A stretch of DNA of 64,000 nt from Streptomyces sp. SAI-127 (lineage in GTDB: Bacteria > Actinomycetota > Actinomycetes > Streptomycetales > Streptomycetaceae): positions 2,542,001 to 2,606,000 of the forward strand of contig NZ_JARXYJ010000001.1 in assembly GCF_029894425.1 (NCBI RefSeq), in the 5' to 3' direction. Within the stretch, counting starts at the first letter, position 1; each line of letters begins with the position of its first letter. Position numbers and translations under genes: made by a program. This document shows, in pieces, positions 1-9,194 of the stretch. The notes below the pieces were generated by a model. That model ran no database searches. It saw only the letters and a program-made list of their open reading frames with translations, and was not told the DNA's origin.

Positions 1-1052
1 TAGCCGCGGACCACCTCGGAACCGCAGTGGCAGCGGGCCATGGCACCCGCGAGGGCGACAGGGCCGAGCCGGTCGACACGCTCCAGGAGGCCGCCGGGGA
101 CGAGCCACAGGCGGTACTCGTCGCTGGTCCAGCCCAGCATCAGCTCGACCCCGCGCGCCGCCGAGCCCTCGACCAGCGCCTCCAGCGGATCACGCGGCAC
201 GAGGTCGTCGTCGACCACGATCCCGAAGGCGGGGCCGCCCAGGACCGGGCTGCTCAGGCGGCCCACCTCGGCCTGGGTGCGCAGCAGCAGCTCGCGGTCG
301 ACCTCGGCGAAGGCCGCGGCGGTGGCGGGGATCTTCAGCCGGGTGGCCATCCGGCGCACCATCCGCCGTACCTTGTCGCGATCGCTCGCCTCGGGCGGTC
401 CGCTCTGCAGCACCGCGCGCCGGAACAGACCCTGGGCCTGCGGGGCGGCCAGCAGGGCGCCGATGCTGATCGCACCGGCCGACTGCCCCGCCACGGTGAT
501 ACGGCCGGGGTCGCCGCCGAAGGCCCCGATCGACTCGTGCACCCAGCGCAGGGCGGCGAGCTGGTCGCGCAGGCCGGGGTTGGCGGGGGCGTCCGGGAAG
601 AGGCCGTAGCCCTCCACGCCGAGCCGGTAGTTGACCGAGACGAACACGACGCCGTCCCGGGCGAAGGCGTGCCCGTCGTACACGGGCACCGCGGAGGATC
701 CCCTGGTCAGGGCTCCGCCGTGCAGCCACACCAGCACCGGGAGCCGGGCCCCCTGGCCCGGCTCCGGCGTCCACACGTTGAGGTTGAGGCAGTCGTCACC
801 GGGCACGAAAGGGTCGGACAGGTACTGCGCGAAGGCGTCGGAGTACGGCGGTTTCGGCGCCGTCGGCCCGAAGTCTGCCGCCTCGCGGACACCGTCCCAG
901 GGCTCGGGCGGCACGGGCGGCCGGAAGCGGCGGGGGCCGAAGGGCGGGGCCGCGTAGGGGATGCCCCGAAAGACCGCGACCCCGTGGTCGTACCGCCCCC
1001 GTACGGCTCCGTACGGCGTGCTGACCACGGGGTCTGTCTGGACTGCTGTCAT
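1..1052 (-). CDS. Type B carboxylesterase, 3' end outside window
   Basis: Serine hydrolase of the alpha/beta-hydrolase fold, para-nitrobenzyl-esterase group, expected to cleave ester groups on small molecules or sugar substituents. About 350 N-terminal codons are visible and the frame runs open off the left edge. The N-terminus TPYGAVRG followed by VFRGIPYAAPPFGPRRF is the family opening, and the nucleophile elbow GQSAGA lies near residue 190. No signal peptide is visible, so it is probably cytoplasmic. The start is the ATG at 1052, with GAGGAGG about 11 nt upstream. It is the last visible gene of the minus-strand polysaccharide operon, 93 nt after the lyase gene, so de-esterification of imported oligosaccharides is a plausible role (inference). 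The catalytic Glu/His may lie outside the window. Confidence 0.85.
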   Translation of the reverse strand, partial: MTAVQTDPVVSTPYGAVRGRYDHGVAVFRGIPYAAPPFGPRRFRPPVPPEPWDGVREAADFGPTAPKPPYSDAFAQYLSDPFVPGDDCLNLNVWTPEPGQGARLPVLVWLHGGALTRGSSAVPVYDGHAFARDGVVFVSVNYRLGVEGYGLFPDAPANPGLRDQLAALRWVHESIGAFGGDPGRITVAGQSAGAISIGALLAAPQAQGLFRRAVLQSGPPEASDRDKVRRMVRRMATRLKIPATAAAFAEVDRELLLRTQAEVGRLSSPVLGGPAFGIVVDDDLVPRDPLEALVEGSAARGVELMLGWTSDEYRLWLVPGGLLERVDRLGPVALAGAMARCHCGSEVVRG

Positions 1053-1145
1053 ATGTCCACCAGCCTCCTCACCGCGCTTCTGCACCGTGAACAACAGAGC
1101 ACCACATTTCGGCTCGATATTCCGGTGCAGAGCGCGGTTCGGCGG

Positions 1146-2408
1146 CTACTTGGCGTACATGAGGGTGCCGAAGCCCAGCTGGTCGAAGCCGCCGCTGGTG
1201 GTGCCGTAGTCGCCGCCTCCGCCCTCGGGGGCGACGAGGTCGTAGTACATCTGCGAGATGTACTTGTCGTCCAGGCCCAGGCGCCGGTTGTAGTGGAAGT
1301 GGAGCATCGCCCAGACGGGGCGGATCTGGCCCCGGGAGGCGGAGGAGATCACGGTCTGGGACGAGGCGGCGCAGCTCTGCCCGGTGCCCCAGTTGTAGGT
1401 GGTGAACGGGACGTCCTGGCCGAGGTTGTACTTCGCGACGTACTGGGCGCCCTTCATGAAGCGGCGGCTGTCGTACGAGTAGAGGTCGTCGCCCTGGTTC
1501 CAGGCCATCTCGCAGAGGGCACCCATCTGGCCCATGCCCATGACGGTGTGCCCCTGATCGCGTCCGGACTCCTGCCACTGACCCAGCGCGTAGCCGGCGG
1601 AGTCGGTGTACAGGTACGGCACCGCGTGGGCGATCGAGCCGTTGCCGGCGCCGGACTTGAAGTAGGTGACGGCCTGGTCGTACTTGGCGCTGTCCTCGTT
1701 GAGGATGCCGATGGCCAGGACGGAGGCCATGTTGCACAGGTCCCAGTTGGCCCAGTAGTTGGTGATGCAGGCGTCGTTGTGGTTGGTCAGGAAGCTGTTG
1801 TTGAGCGGGTAGAAGACCTTGGCGAGCATGTCCTGGGCGGCGGCGAGGTCGAAGCCGCTGTAGCCGCGCATGAGTTCGCAGGCGTTGGCGAACTGCCAGC
1901 CGTAGATGCCGGCCGCGAGGAACCGGTCCGCGTTGCCGGTGACCGAAGTGAGCGTCCTGGACCAGGCGTTGAGGATGTTCGCGGCGCAGACGGCGTTGGC
2001 CTCGGTGCCGCCGACCTGCCAGCGCAGCGCGTTCTGGTAGGCGGCCGCGATGTCGTTGAAGAGCAGGGAGTAGTTCTCGCCGGTGCCGCCGCGGATGATG
2101 GTCGCGGTGGCCCGGTTGGTCCAGGTGGACTGGGAGTGGGAGTTGGCGACCAGTTTGTTCCAGCCGGACAGCCAGGGGTCGGTGCCCGCGGCGACCCTGA
2201 CCTTGGCCCGGTTGATGTCGCCGGCGTTGTGCAGCATGCCGGGGTGGGTCCAGGTCGAGGGTGCCGCGTCGGCCGTGGTGGCCATGCTCGTGGCGAGGGC
2301 GCCGCCGCCCAGTGCGAGGGCGGCGCCGAGACCGCCCGCGGTCCTCAAGAGACCGCGGCGGCTCAACTCGGTGTGCGGGAGGTGCCGGTGGGGGGAAGTG
2401 CGGCTCAT
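1146..2408 (-). CDS. Secreted alginate-lyase-family protein, single domain
   Basis: About 420 aa protein resembling the alginate lyase superfamily (PF05426-like alpha/alpha barrel), predicted to depolymerise uronic-acid-containing polysaccharide outside the cell. The N-terminus has a Tat-type signal (SRRGLLRTAGG, then a hydrophobic stretch ending TADAAP). Conserved blocks shared with the neighbouring 1116-aa protein are HPGMLHNAGDI, AAAYQNALRW, NYWANWDL, GAGNGSIAH and ESGRDQGHT; the last contains Arg and His residues likely to be in the active site. The start at 2408 is preferred because GGAG stands 9 nt upstream; an ATG at 2417 is the alternative. It lies 28 nt after the large lyase gene in the same operon. 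The exact substrate (alginate, glucuronan or pectic uronate) cannot be told from sequence. Confidence 0.8.
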   Translation of the reverse strand: MSRTSPHRHLPHTELSRRGLLRTAGGLGAALALGGGALATSMATTADAAPSTWTHPGMLHNAGDINRAKVRVAAGTDPWLSGWNKLVANSHSQSTWTNRATATIIRGGTGENYSLLFNDIAAAYQNALRWQVGGTEANAVCAANILNAWSRTLTSVTGNADRFLAAGIYGWQFANACELMRGYSGFDLAAAQDMLAKVFYPLNNSFLTNHNDACITNYWANWDLCNMASVLAIGILNEDSAKYDQAVTYFKSGAGNGSIAHAVPYLYTDSAGYALGQWQESGRDQGHTVMGMGQMGALCEMAWNQGDDLYSYDSRRFMKGAQYVAKYNLGQDVPFTTYNWGTGQSCAASSQTVISSASRGQIRPVWAMLHFHYNRRLGLDDKYISQMYYDLVAPEGGGGDYGTTSGGFDQLGFGTLMYAK

Positions 2409-2436
2409 GCGGTGCATCTCCGTTCCGTGGGGGGAA

Positions 2437-5400
2437 TCAGATGGGAGTGATGCTCACCTCGTCGAACTCGGAGGTGACGAGGGCCAGCGGACTGCGGGAG
2501 CAGGCCACCGGGCCGACGTGGAAGGGGGCGTCTCCGAAGCCGGGGATCTCGCCGGAGGCGAGGTCGGTCCAGGTGACGCCGTCGTCGCCGGAGACGGATG
2601 CGGTGAAGAGGGTCCCGGTGCGCTTCAGCCGCAGCAGTGAGGGGAGTTGGACGGCGCCGCCGCCGGAGAAGGCGGAGGCGCCGGCGACGGTTTTGCGGAG
2701 CATCAGCTGGGCGGTGGTACCGCCGGTGACGATCACTCCGGCCGCCTGGTCGAACGGTGACAGCGACTTCGCCATCAACAGCCCGACGCGATCGGCGGTG
2801 ACTCCGGTGCGGGAGAGCAGCCGGGCGGTGACCTCGCAGTCACCGGTGACGGGCCGCCGTACGAACTGACCTGTCATCCCCTGGTTGTTGACGGTCAGGT
2901 CCACGCCCGCGCCCCGCACCACGAAGGTCCCGTCCTCGTGGGCGGTGCTGCCGGGGGTGAGGATCGCGGCCACGCCCAGCGTCCCGAAGGCGCGGTCGTC
3001 GAGGACCACGTCCCCGAGGTCGCCGTACGTCCAGGGGGCGGGCGGGGGTGTGCCGACGGTGAGGGTGAGGGTTCCGGTGCCGTCGCCCGCCGCGTTCCCG
3101 GCGGTGGTGGTGACGGTGAACTGGCCCGTCTCGCGCGGGGTTCCGTGGATCAGGCCGGTGCGCCTGTCGACGCGGAGGCCGTCGGGGAGACCGGTGGCGG
3201 TGAACCGTACGGGCTCGTGGGAGGCCCGCAGCACGTGCCGGAAAGGGACCCCCTTGTTCGTGAACGCCTTGGTCGCGGAGGTGAGTTCAGGCAGGGAGGG
3301 GGTCGGCATCACCGCGGAGGAGGGTTCCGAGAGCGGGCCGCGCCCGGCTGTGTTCGTTTTCGCGACGGCGTAGTGGTACGCCGTTCCCGGCGTGCCGGTG
3401 GCGTCCGCGTACCGGATGCGGGTGCCGGAGCCGACCGGGCCGACGCCGGTCGCGAGGGTGACGTACGGGCCGTCGGAGTCCGTGGCGCGCAGGACCTTGT
3501 AGCGGGCGGAGAGGTCCGGGTCCGTCCAGGCCAGCTCGACGGCGTCGGCTCCGGTCGTCGCCCTCAGGTCCCCTGCCCTGCGGGCGGGCTCGGGAACGGA
3601 CCAGACCTCGCCGGCCGAGGCGGAGACCACGGTGACGTTGTCGAAGGCGCCGGTGCCGGTCTCGGCGTAGTCCGCGTCGACTCCGAGGCAGGACGTGAGG
3701 AGCAGGCCCGCGTACGCGGTGCGGCCCAACTCCACCTCGGTGGCGCCGACTTCGGCCCAGCGGATGCCGTCCGGGGAGATCGCCCCGGTGCAGCGGCGGC
3801 CCTTGCGGGTCACCCGCACCCAGTAGGGCGTGCGCAGCCGGTAACCGTCGCCCGCGCCCTCGACGTACGGGGCCTCCAGCGGGGTCGCCGACTCGGGCAG
3901 GGCACCGAGACCGGAGATCGGGAAAGAGGCGCTCGTGGTGATCGCCGTCTGCTGCGAGGGCGGGACCGGTGTGCTGCCGGTCGCGGAGACATCCGCTCCC
4001 CGGGCGGGCCGTACGGTCCACACCCCGCTCCAGGTGTGCAGCGGCAGCCCCTGGATCACCATGGCAGCGTGGGCCGCGTCCGCGTCGAGGGAGTCCCGGA
4101 GGCTGACGCCGATCTTGGAGTACTGCGAGCTCAGCGGCCACACGATCCGCGCGGTGACCGAGCCGTCGCCGCGCAGCGGCAGATGGACGAGCCGGTGGGT
4201 GTCGGCGGTACCGCTCGCCTCGAGCACGAACCGCTCACCGTCGAAGACGGCCGAACCGGGAATCGCGACCTCACCGATGTCCTGGGTCGACCAGGGCTCG
4301 GGGAGACCGGCGGTGACGGAGGCGGGGGCCGAATCACCGCTCTGCCCCTGGGAGTTGGCGGCGGCGACCGTGTAGTGGTACGTCCGTCCCGCGCGCACCC
4401 GGTCGTCGGTGTACGTCGGCTTGTCGATGCCGGTGGCGAGCTTCTCGTACGGCCCTTCGGGGCGCGTGGCGCGAAGGACGGTGTAACCGGTCGCCCAGGT
4501 GGACGGCAGCCAGTTCACGGTGACGTGGGTGCGGTCGCCCGCCGCCGTGACCCCCGCGGGCGCGGCCGGCACGGTCTGCGCGGGTGCCGTGGTTCCCGCG
4601 TAGGCGAAGGTCCCCCAGCTCGGCAGGTCGTCGTTGCTGCCCTCGACGACCCGGGTGCCGCCGGTGCCGCGGAAGACGGCCGCCTTGGTGTTCGGGGTGT
4701 CGAGGCCGCGGACACCGGCGTAGTGGGCGTAGGCCATCTCGTAGACCGGGGGCAGGGTGCCGCGGCCGATCGCGGAGACGGTCGTCTTGATGTACTTGCC
4801 GGTGCGGTCGAGGTCGGGGGTGAAGGGGACGTCGCCGCCCAGGTTGTAGCGGGCCGCGTACTCGAAGTTGGCGAGGATCCGGTGGTCGTCGTAGCCCCAC
4901 AGGTCGACGCCCTGGTTCCAGGCGACCTGGGCGATGTCCCCGGTCAGGCCGACCGCGAGCTGTTCGTGGCCCTGGTCGCGGCCGGCCTCCTGGCCCTGGC
5001 CCGCGTCGGTGACGACGCGGTGGGCGATGGAGCCGTTGCCGGCGCCGGCCGCGGCGAAGCGCAGGGCGTCCTCGAAGAGAGTGGGCTCCTCGCAGAACAC
5101 GCCGATGGCCAGGATGGTCTGCAGGGCCGTCAGGTCCCAGTTGCCGTTGGCGTAGAGCATGTAGCCGGAGACGGCCGGATACCAGACGTCCAGGAAGGAC
5201 CGCTCGCAGCGGGCGATGTCCGTCTCCGCCCAGCCGTCGTAGCCGGTGTGGCGCAGGAGTTCGGCCGCGTTGACGAACTTGAAGGCCTGGAGTCCGGCAC
5301 CGAGCGGGCCGTCGGCGCCCGTGATCATCGTGAGGGAGGCCGACCAGGCGTTGAGGAGGTCGCGGGCCTTGTCGGCGTTGGCGCGGTTGCCCGTGACCGC

Positions 5401-5787
5401 CCACATGAGGGCGTTCTGGTAGGCGGCGGCCGAGTCGGCGACGGCCTGGTTCTGGAAGTTGGTGGGGCCGCGGCCCCAGGAGGTGATCTGGCCGGTGTTC
5501 TGGATCGGGTACGTCGACTTGGAGCGCGCGTGGGCGGCGAACGCCAGGTAGCCGTCGTAGACCGGGGACTGCTTGGCGGCGACCGCGGCTTTCATACGGG
5601 CGAGGTCGTCGGCGCTGTGCAGCAGGCCCGGGTGTGTGAAGGCGCGGCTGCCGGCTTTCTGGTCCGCGGCCCGGGCGGTGCCGGGCGCGAGCAGTCCGCT
5701 CGCGCCCGCCACCAGCAGCAGGGCGGCCGTGCCGCCGAGGAAGCCCCGGCGGCTCGGAGCGATGGTTCTCTGGGGCACGGTGCTCAT
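2437..5787 (-). CDS. Multimodular secreted alginate-lyase-like protein with FN3/Ig modules
   Basis: An 1116-aa exported protein. In order: Tat signal (SRRGFLGGTAALL, cleavage after GTARA), alginate-lyase-like domain about residues 40-420 (HPGLLHSADDL, AAAYQNALMW, NGNWDLTAL, GAGNGSIAH, EAGRDQGHEQ), FN3 about 400-495, a concanavalin/laminin-like sandwich about 497-730, a second FN3 about 730-825, a putative Ig domain about 830-912 (LPDGLRVDRRTGLIHGTP), and a second sandwich about 915-1116. The catalytic part is a paralogue of the single-domain lyase downstream. The sandwich modules probably bind polysaccharide. The start at 5787 overlaps the preceding stop as ATGA and places the twin arginines near residue 13; an upstream in-frame ATG at 5859 would lie inside the previous gene and is rejected. 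Confidence 0.82.
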   Translation of the reverse strand: MSTVPQRTIAPSRRGFLGGTAALLLVAGASGLLAPGTARAADQKAGSRAFTHPGLLHSADDLARMKAAVAAKQSPVYDGYLAFAAHARSKSTYPIQNTGQITSWGRGPTNFQNQAVADSAAAYQNALMWAVTGNRANADKARDLLNAWSASLTMITGADGPLGAGLQAFKFVNAAELLRHTGYDGWAETDIARCERSFLDVWYPAVSGYMLYANGNWDLTALQTILAIGVFCEEPTLFEDALRFAAAGAGNGSIAHRVVTDAGQGQEAGRDQGHEQLAVGLTGDIAQVAWNQGVDLWGYDDHRILANFEYAARYNLGGDVPFTPDLDRTGKYIKTTVSAIGRGTLPPVYEMAYAHYAGVRGLDTPNTKAAVFRGTGGTRVVEGSNDDLPSWGTFAYAGTTAPAQTVPAAPAGVTAAGDRTHVTVNWLPSTWATGYTVLRATRPEGPYEKLATGIDKPTYTDDRVRAGRTYHYTVAAANSQGQSGDSAPASVTAGLPEPWSTQDIGEVAIPGSAVFDGERFVLEASGTADTHRLVHLPLRGDGSVTARIVWPLSSQYSKIGVSLRDSLDADAAHAAMVIQGLPLHTWSGVWTVRPARGADVSATGSTPVPPSQQTAITTSASFPISGLGALPESATPLEAPYVEGAGDGYRLRTPYWVRVTRKGRRCTGAISPDGIRWAEVGATEVELGRTAYAGLLLTSCLGVDADYAETGTGAFDNVTVVSASAGEVWSVPEPARRAGDLRATTGADAVELAWTDPDLSARYKVLRATDSDGPYVTLATGVGPVGSGTRIRYADATGTPGTAYHYAVAKTNTAGRGPLSEPSSAVMPTPSLPELTSATKAFTNKGVPFRHVLRASHEPVRFTATGLPDGLRVDRRTGLIHGTPRETGQFTVTTTAGNAAGDGTGTLTLTVGTPPPAPWTYGDLGDVVLDDRAFGTLGVAAILTPGSTAHEDGTFVVRGAGVDLTVNNQGMTGQFVRRPVTGDCEVTARLLSRTGVTADRVGLLMAKSLSPFDQAAGVIVTGGTTAQLMLRKTVAGASAFSGGGAVQLPSLLRLKRTGTLFTASVSGDDGVTWTDLASGEIPGFGDAPFHVGPVACSRSPLALVTSEFDEVSITPI

Positions 5788-7313
5788 GACGCGGCGGCCG
5801 CCTCGGCCTCGGCGGTGGTGATGAACCTGAGGTTCGTGACGTGCTCGTTGGAGAACCACTGGATCGTGTCCGTGGTGTAGTACCAGCTCGGCTTCTTCAT
5901 CGAGTCGGCGACGACAAGGCCGTTGATCACCAGGTTCTCGAAGGTGACGTCCTTGATGGCGTGGTGGGCGTCGTAGCCGAGGAAGAGCGACGGCTTGGCG
6001 TTCGTGCCCGTGTAGCTGAGGTTCTTGACGTAGACGTTCTCGATGCCGCGGCCGACCGAGGTGTTGTACTTCGTGTTGTACATGACCTTCATGTAGATGA
6101 CCTGGCCCCAGCGGAAGTCCTCGATCCGCACGTCCTCGATGCGGACGTTCTTGATCAGGTTGGAGTCGCCGGGGTTGAGGGCGATGCAGCCCTGGTAGTT
6201 CATCTGCGGTTCGCGGTGGTCGAGGATGTCGAGGTTCTTGAAGCGCAGGTTCTTCAGCGTCTCGGGGTTGTCGGTGTTGCCGTGGGTGCCGACGTTGATG
6301 GGGTGGGCGACGTCCGCCCAGAGCGTGGAGTTGCGGACGGTGACGTCGGTGGTGTCGCCGTAGTAGTCCCAGCGGTGGGTGTAGATGGCGATGCAGTCGT
6401 CGGAGTTGCGCATGAAGACGCCGTCGATGACGACGTTGCTGGAGCAGAAGACGTCGATGCCGTCGCCCCAGCCCTTGGAGCTGAAGGAGCCGAGACCCTT
6501 GATGGTGACGCCGGTGGCCTCGCCCAGCTGGACGGCGTAGCCGTTCGGGTTGAGCACGGTGACGGCGCCGATGGAGATGTTCCGCGAACTCTCCACCAGG
6601 GCCCCGCCGCCCGCGGTCCCGGCGAGCACGCCCCGGCCGGCGATCCCGGCGTGCTCCACGTTCCGGAAGATCACGGTCGCCTTGAGGACGGCGCCGCCGT
6701 CGAGGTACACGGTCTTGCCGGAGGGGACGAGCAGGGTGCCGTCGGCGGTGGTGTGGACGCCGGGGCCGTAGTAGAGGACGTCCGGGTCGTCCTGCGCGGG
6801 CTTGTTCTTCTCGATCGCGCGGGCGAACAGGTGGAGACAGTCGAAGATGTCGTCGTTGATCTGGACGACGAGGTTGCGCGGCTGGTCGAGCGTGAAGCGC
6901 AGGGTGTCACCGAGCACCTCGGGCTTGATGCCGTAGGAGTCCGGCCGCACCCGGACCTTGGCGGTGCCGCCCTTGAGGTAGGTGACCTCGACCTCGACGG
7001 AGCCCTGGAAGTCGAAGTACGCCAGCGAGGAGTTGTAGGTCTTGCTGGACCCGGTGGTGGGGTTGATCTCGCCCAGCTGGGGCCGCCAGATGTCGAGGGT
7101 CTGCCACTCGCCGTCGGGGGCGGTACGGACCCGCACCTTGAAGCTGGTGTTGGTCGGCATGGCGGACGGGCGGGGGTAGGTGACCAACTCCGGCGTGACG
7201 GCGGCGGTGTCGTCGGCCCGGGCCGCAGTGGCCGTCAGGTGGGTGAGGCCGGCGGCGAGCACGGTGGCGCCGGCCGCCTGGAGAGCCGTACGGCGGGACA
7301 ACGGCGTGTTCAT
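5784..7313 (-). CDS. Secreted right-handed beta-helix glycosidase, clan GH-N (GH28/GH49-like)
   Basis: A 509-aa exported protein with a Tat-like N-terminus (SRRTALQAAGATVLAAGL, cleavage near TAARA). Residues about 45-160 look like a separate beta-sandwich; the rest is a parallel beta-helix rich in NV.I..V repeats. Acidic motifs GDGIDVF (about 281) and NSDDCIAIY (about 302), followed by NVGTHGN (about 336), match the clan GH-N pattern in which paired Asp residues do inverting hydrolysis. It could be a polygalacturonase-type or dextranase-type enzyme; the N-terminal sandwich plus helix leans toward the GH49 layout, the lyase neighbours toward a uronan. The start ATG has AAGGAG 8 nt upstream. 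It lies 34 nt after the permease gene and overlaps the large lyase by ATGA. Confidence 0.8.
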   Translation of the reverse strand: MNTPLSRRTALQAAGATVLAAGLTHLTATAARADDTAAVTPELVTYPRPSAMPTNTSFKVRVRTAPDGEWQTLDIWRPQLGEINPTTGSSKTYNSSLAYFDFQGSVEVEVTYLKGGTAKVRVRPDSYGIKPEVLGDTLRFTLDQPRNLVVQINDDIFDCLHLFARAIEKNKPAQDDPDVLYYGPGVHTTADGTLLVPSGKTVYLDGGAVLKATVIFRNVEHAGIAGRGVLAGTAGGGALVESSRNISIGAVTVLNPNGYAVQLGEATGVTIKGLGSFSSKGWGDGIDVFCSSNVVIDGVFMRNSDDCIAIYTHRWDYYGDTTDVTVRNSTLWADVAHPINVGTHGNTDNPETLKNLRFKNLDILDHREPQMNYQGCIALNPGDSNLIKNVRIEDVRIEDFRWGQVIYMKVMYNTKYNTSVGRGIENVYVKNLSYTGTNAKPSLFLGYDAHHAIKDVTFENLVINGLVVADSMKKPSWYYTTDTIQWFSNEHVTNLRFITTAEAEAAAAS

Positions 7314-7347
7314 TCGGAACTCCTTGCGAACAGGGGTACGGGGACGA

Positions 7348-8205
7348 CTACTTGAGGCCGGTCGTCGACATGCCGGCGACGAAACCGCGCTGGGCGACGA
7401 GGAAGATCAGCAGGATCGGCACGACGTACATCACCGAGGCCGCGGCCTGGAGGTTGGTGACAGGGGTGCCGGCCGAGGTGACGTAGGTGGACATGACGGC
7501 GACCGCGAGGGTGGTGCGGTCCGTGGACAGCAGGAGCTGCGGGGCGATGTAGTCGCCCCAGGTCCAGGTGAAGGCGATCACGAAGCTCGCGGAGAGGACC
7601 GGCCAGGACTGCGGGAGGAAGATCCGCCAGAAGATGGCCGAGTAGCCGCAGCCGTCGACGATCGCGGCCTCCTCCAGTTCCCGGGGCAGCCCCGCGAAGA
7701 ACTGCCGGAAGAGGAAGACCAGATAGGGGGCGGAGGACAGACCCCACAGCACCCACGGCCAGTATGTGTCGACCATGCCGAGCTTGGCGAAGATCAGGTA
7801 GGTCGGCAGCAGGGTGATCATCTGGGGCAGCATCATCGAGCCGAGCAGGATGCCGAACAGGGTCTTTTTGCCGGGGGCTTCGAGGCGGGCGAAGCCGAAG
7901 CCGACCCAGGCGGAGCTGAGCGTCACGAGGGTGGCGTAGATGAGCGCGATGATCAGGGAGTTGCGGGCGTATCCCAGGAAGTCGATGAGGTTGAAGGCGT
8001 CGGCGATGTTGTGCCACTGCACATGGTCGGGCAGCCAGTGCACCGGCGAGGCCGCCAGCTCGGCCGGGGTCTTGAGGCCGGAGATGACCAGCCAGCCGAA
8101 GGGGCCGAGGAACAGACCGGTGATCGCGACGAGGACCGTGTACAGGACGAGGCGGTTGACGCGCAGGCGCGGGCCGCGCTTCGGGGTGAGGCTGGTGGCG
8201 GTCAC
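7348..8205 (-). CDS. Carbohydrate ABC transporter permease, MalG type
   Basis: A 285-aa inner-membrane permease with about six hydrophobic segments and the EAA loop ELEEAAIVDGCGYSAIFWRI that docks on the ATPase. It completes the importer with the preceding permease and binding protein. No ATPase gene is present here; in Streptomyces such importers are usually powered by a shared MsiK-type ATPase encoded elsewhere (known for the family, not visible here). The start is GTG at 8205 overlapping the previous stop (GTGA), giving the N-terminus VTATSLTPKRG. The open frame continues upstream to 9063 but only as an overlap with the previous gene. Confidence 0.9.
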   Translation of the reverse strand: MTATSLTPKRGPRLRVNRLVLYTVLVAITGLFLGPFGWLVISGLKTPAELAASPVHWLPDHVQWHNIADAFNLIDFLGYARNSLIIALIYATLVTLSSAWVGFGFARLEAPGKKTLFGILLGSMMLPQMITLLPTYLIFAKLGMVDTYWPWVLWGLSSAPYLVFLFRQFFAGLPRELEEAAIVDGCGYSAIFWRIFLPQSWPVLSASFVIAFTWTWGDYIAPQLLLSTDRTTLAVAVMSTYVTSAGTPVTNLQAAASVMYVVPILLIFLVAQRGFVAGMSTTGLK

Positions 8206-9194
8206 TTCTTCGCCTCCGGGTCGACGTTGTAGAACACCACGCCGGACGTGGCCTTGAAGATCAGTCCGGTCGCGACGAGGATCAGGACGAAGAGCACCCA
8301 CAGCAGCGCGGAGGCGTAACCGTAGCGGCCGAACGCGAAGTACTCCGCGAACACGTGCATCATGTAGAGGTAGTTGGACTGCGGGAGCGCGGTGATGCCG
8401 GCCGGGGTCGGGTCGGGGGCCAGCAGCAGCGGCATGATGGTCTGCACCGAGGCGATGACCCCGGTCACGGTCTGGAAGAGCAGCACCGGCGACAGCAGCG
8501 GCACCGTGATGCTGCAAAAGCTCCGCCAGGCGCTCGCGCCGTCGATACGGGCCGCTTCGAGGAGCTCTCGGGGGATGTCCTGGAGCCCGGCCAGCGAGAT
8601 GATCATGATGTTTCCGGCGGTCCAGAGCACCGTCATGATCAGTACGTAGCGGGCGTAGGGGTCGGCGAGCCAGCCGAGGGCGTCGATGCCGAAGAGGTTC
8701 AGCACACCGTTGGCGGCACCGGAGTTCTGGTCGAAGAGCTGCTTGAACGCGATGCCCGCGCCCACCGGAGGCACCACCGCCGGCAGATAGAGCAAGGTGC
8801 GGAACAGCCCACGTGCCTTGAGCGGCCGGTTCACCAGTACGGCGAGCCCGAGTCCGGCGACGATCGACAGGGGCACCGAGGTGATCGCGAACAGGCCCGT
8901 GCGGCCCAGCGACTGCCAGGTCTGCGAGTCGGAGAACAGCTCGCGGTAGTTGCCGAATCCGACGTAGTGCCAGTGGGGCGAGATGCCGTCGAAGGTGGTG
9001 AAGCTCAGCCACAGCGCGTACGCCATCGGCGCGATGGTCAGCAGCGCGAAGCCGATGATCCACGGCGAGGCGAACATGTAGAACGCCCGGTGCCTGCGGG
9101 TGGCGATGGAGGTGTGCGACCGGGAGTTGGCCGGCCCCGCCGCCGGGGCGGAACCGCGCCGGTCCGTGACCGAGGGGATCTGATCGACCGTCAT
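8202..9194 (-). CDS. Carbohydrate ABC transporter permease, MalF type
   Basis: A 330-aa membrane permease with a basic cytoplasmic N-tail (RSHTSIATRRHRAF), six predicted membrane spans and the EAA motif RELLEAARIDGASAWRSF. It forms the translocation channel with the downstream MalG-type subunit. The start ATG overlaps the binding-protein stop, and AAGGAG within the upstream gene stands 8 nt before it, so translation is coupled. Together with the lyases, the importer probably takes up oligosaccharides released outside the cell. Confidence 0.9.
   Translation of the reverse strand: MTVDQIPSVTDRRGSAPAAGPANSRSHTSIATRRHRAFYMFASPWIIGFALLTIAPMAYALWLSFTTFDGISPHWHYVGFGNYRELFSDSQTWQSLGRTGLFAITSVPLSIVAGLGLAVLVNRPLKARGLFRTLLYLPAVVPPVGAGIAFKQLFDQNSGAANGVLNLFGIDALGWLADPYARYVLIMTVLWTAGNIMIISLAGLQDIPRELLEAARIDGASAWRSFCSITVPLLSPVLLFQTVTGVIASVQTIMPLLLAPDPTPAGITALPQSNYLYMMHVFAEYFAFGRYGYASALLWVLFVLILVATGLIFKATSGVVFYNVDPEAKK

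Noticed and set aside
27..5880. Very long plus-strand open frames (807 and 980 codons) opposite the lyase genes
   Set aside because: They are antisense shadows caused by high GC; composition is Arg/Gly/Val-rich without domains, and the opposite strand encodes clear enzymes with signals and motifs.
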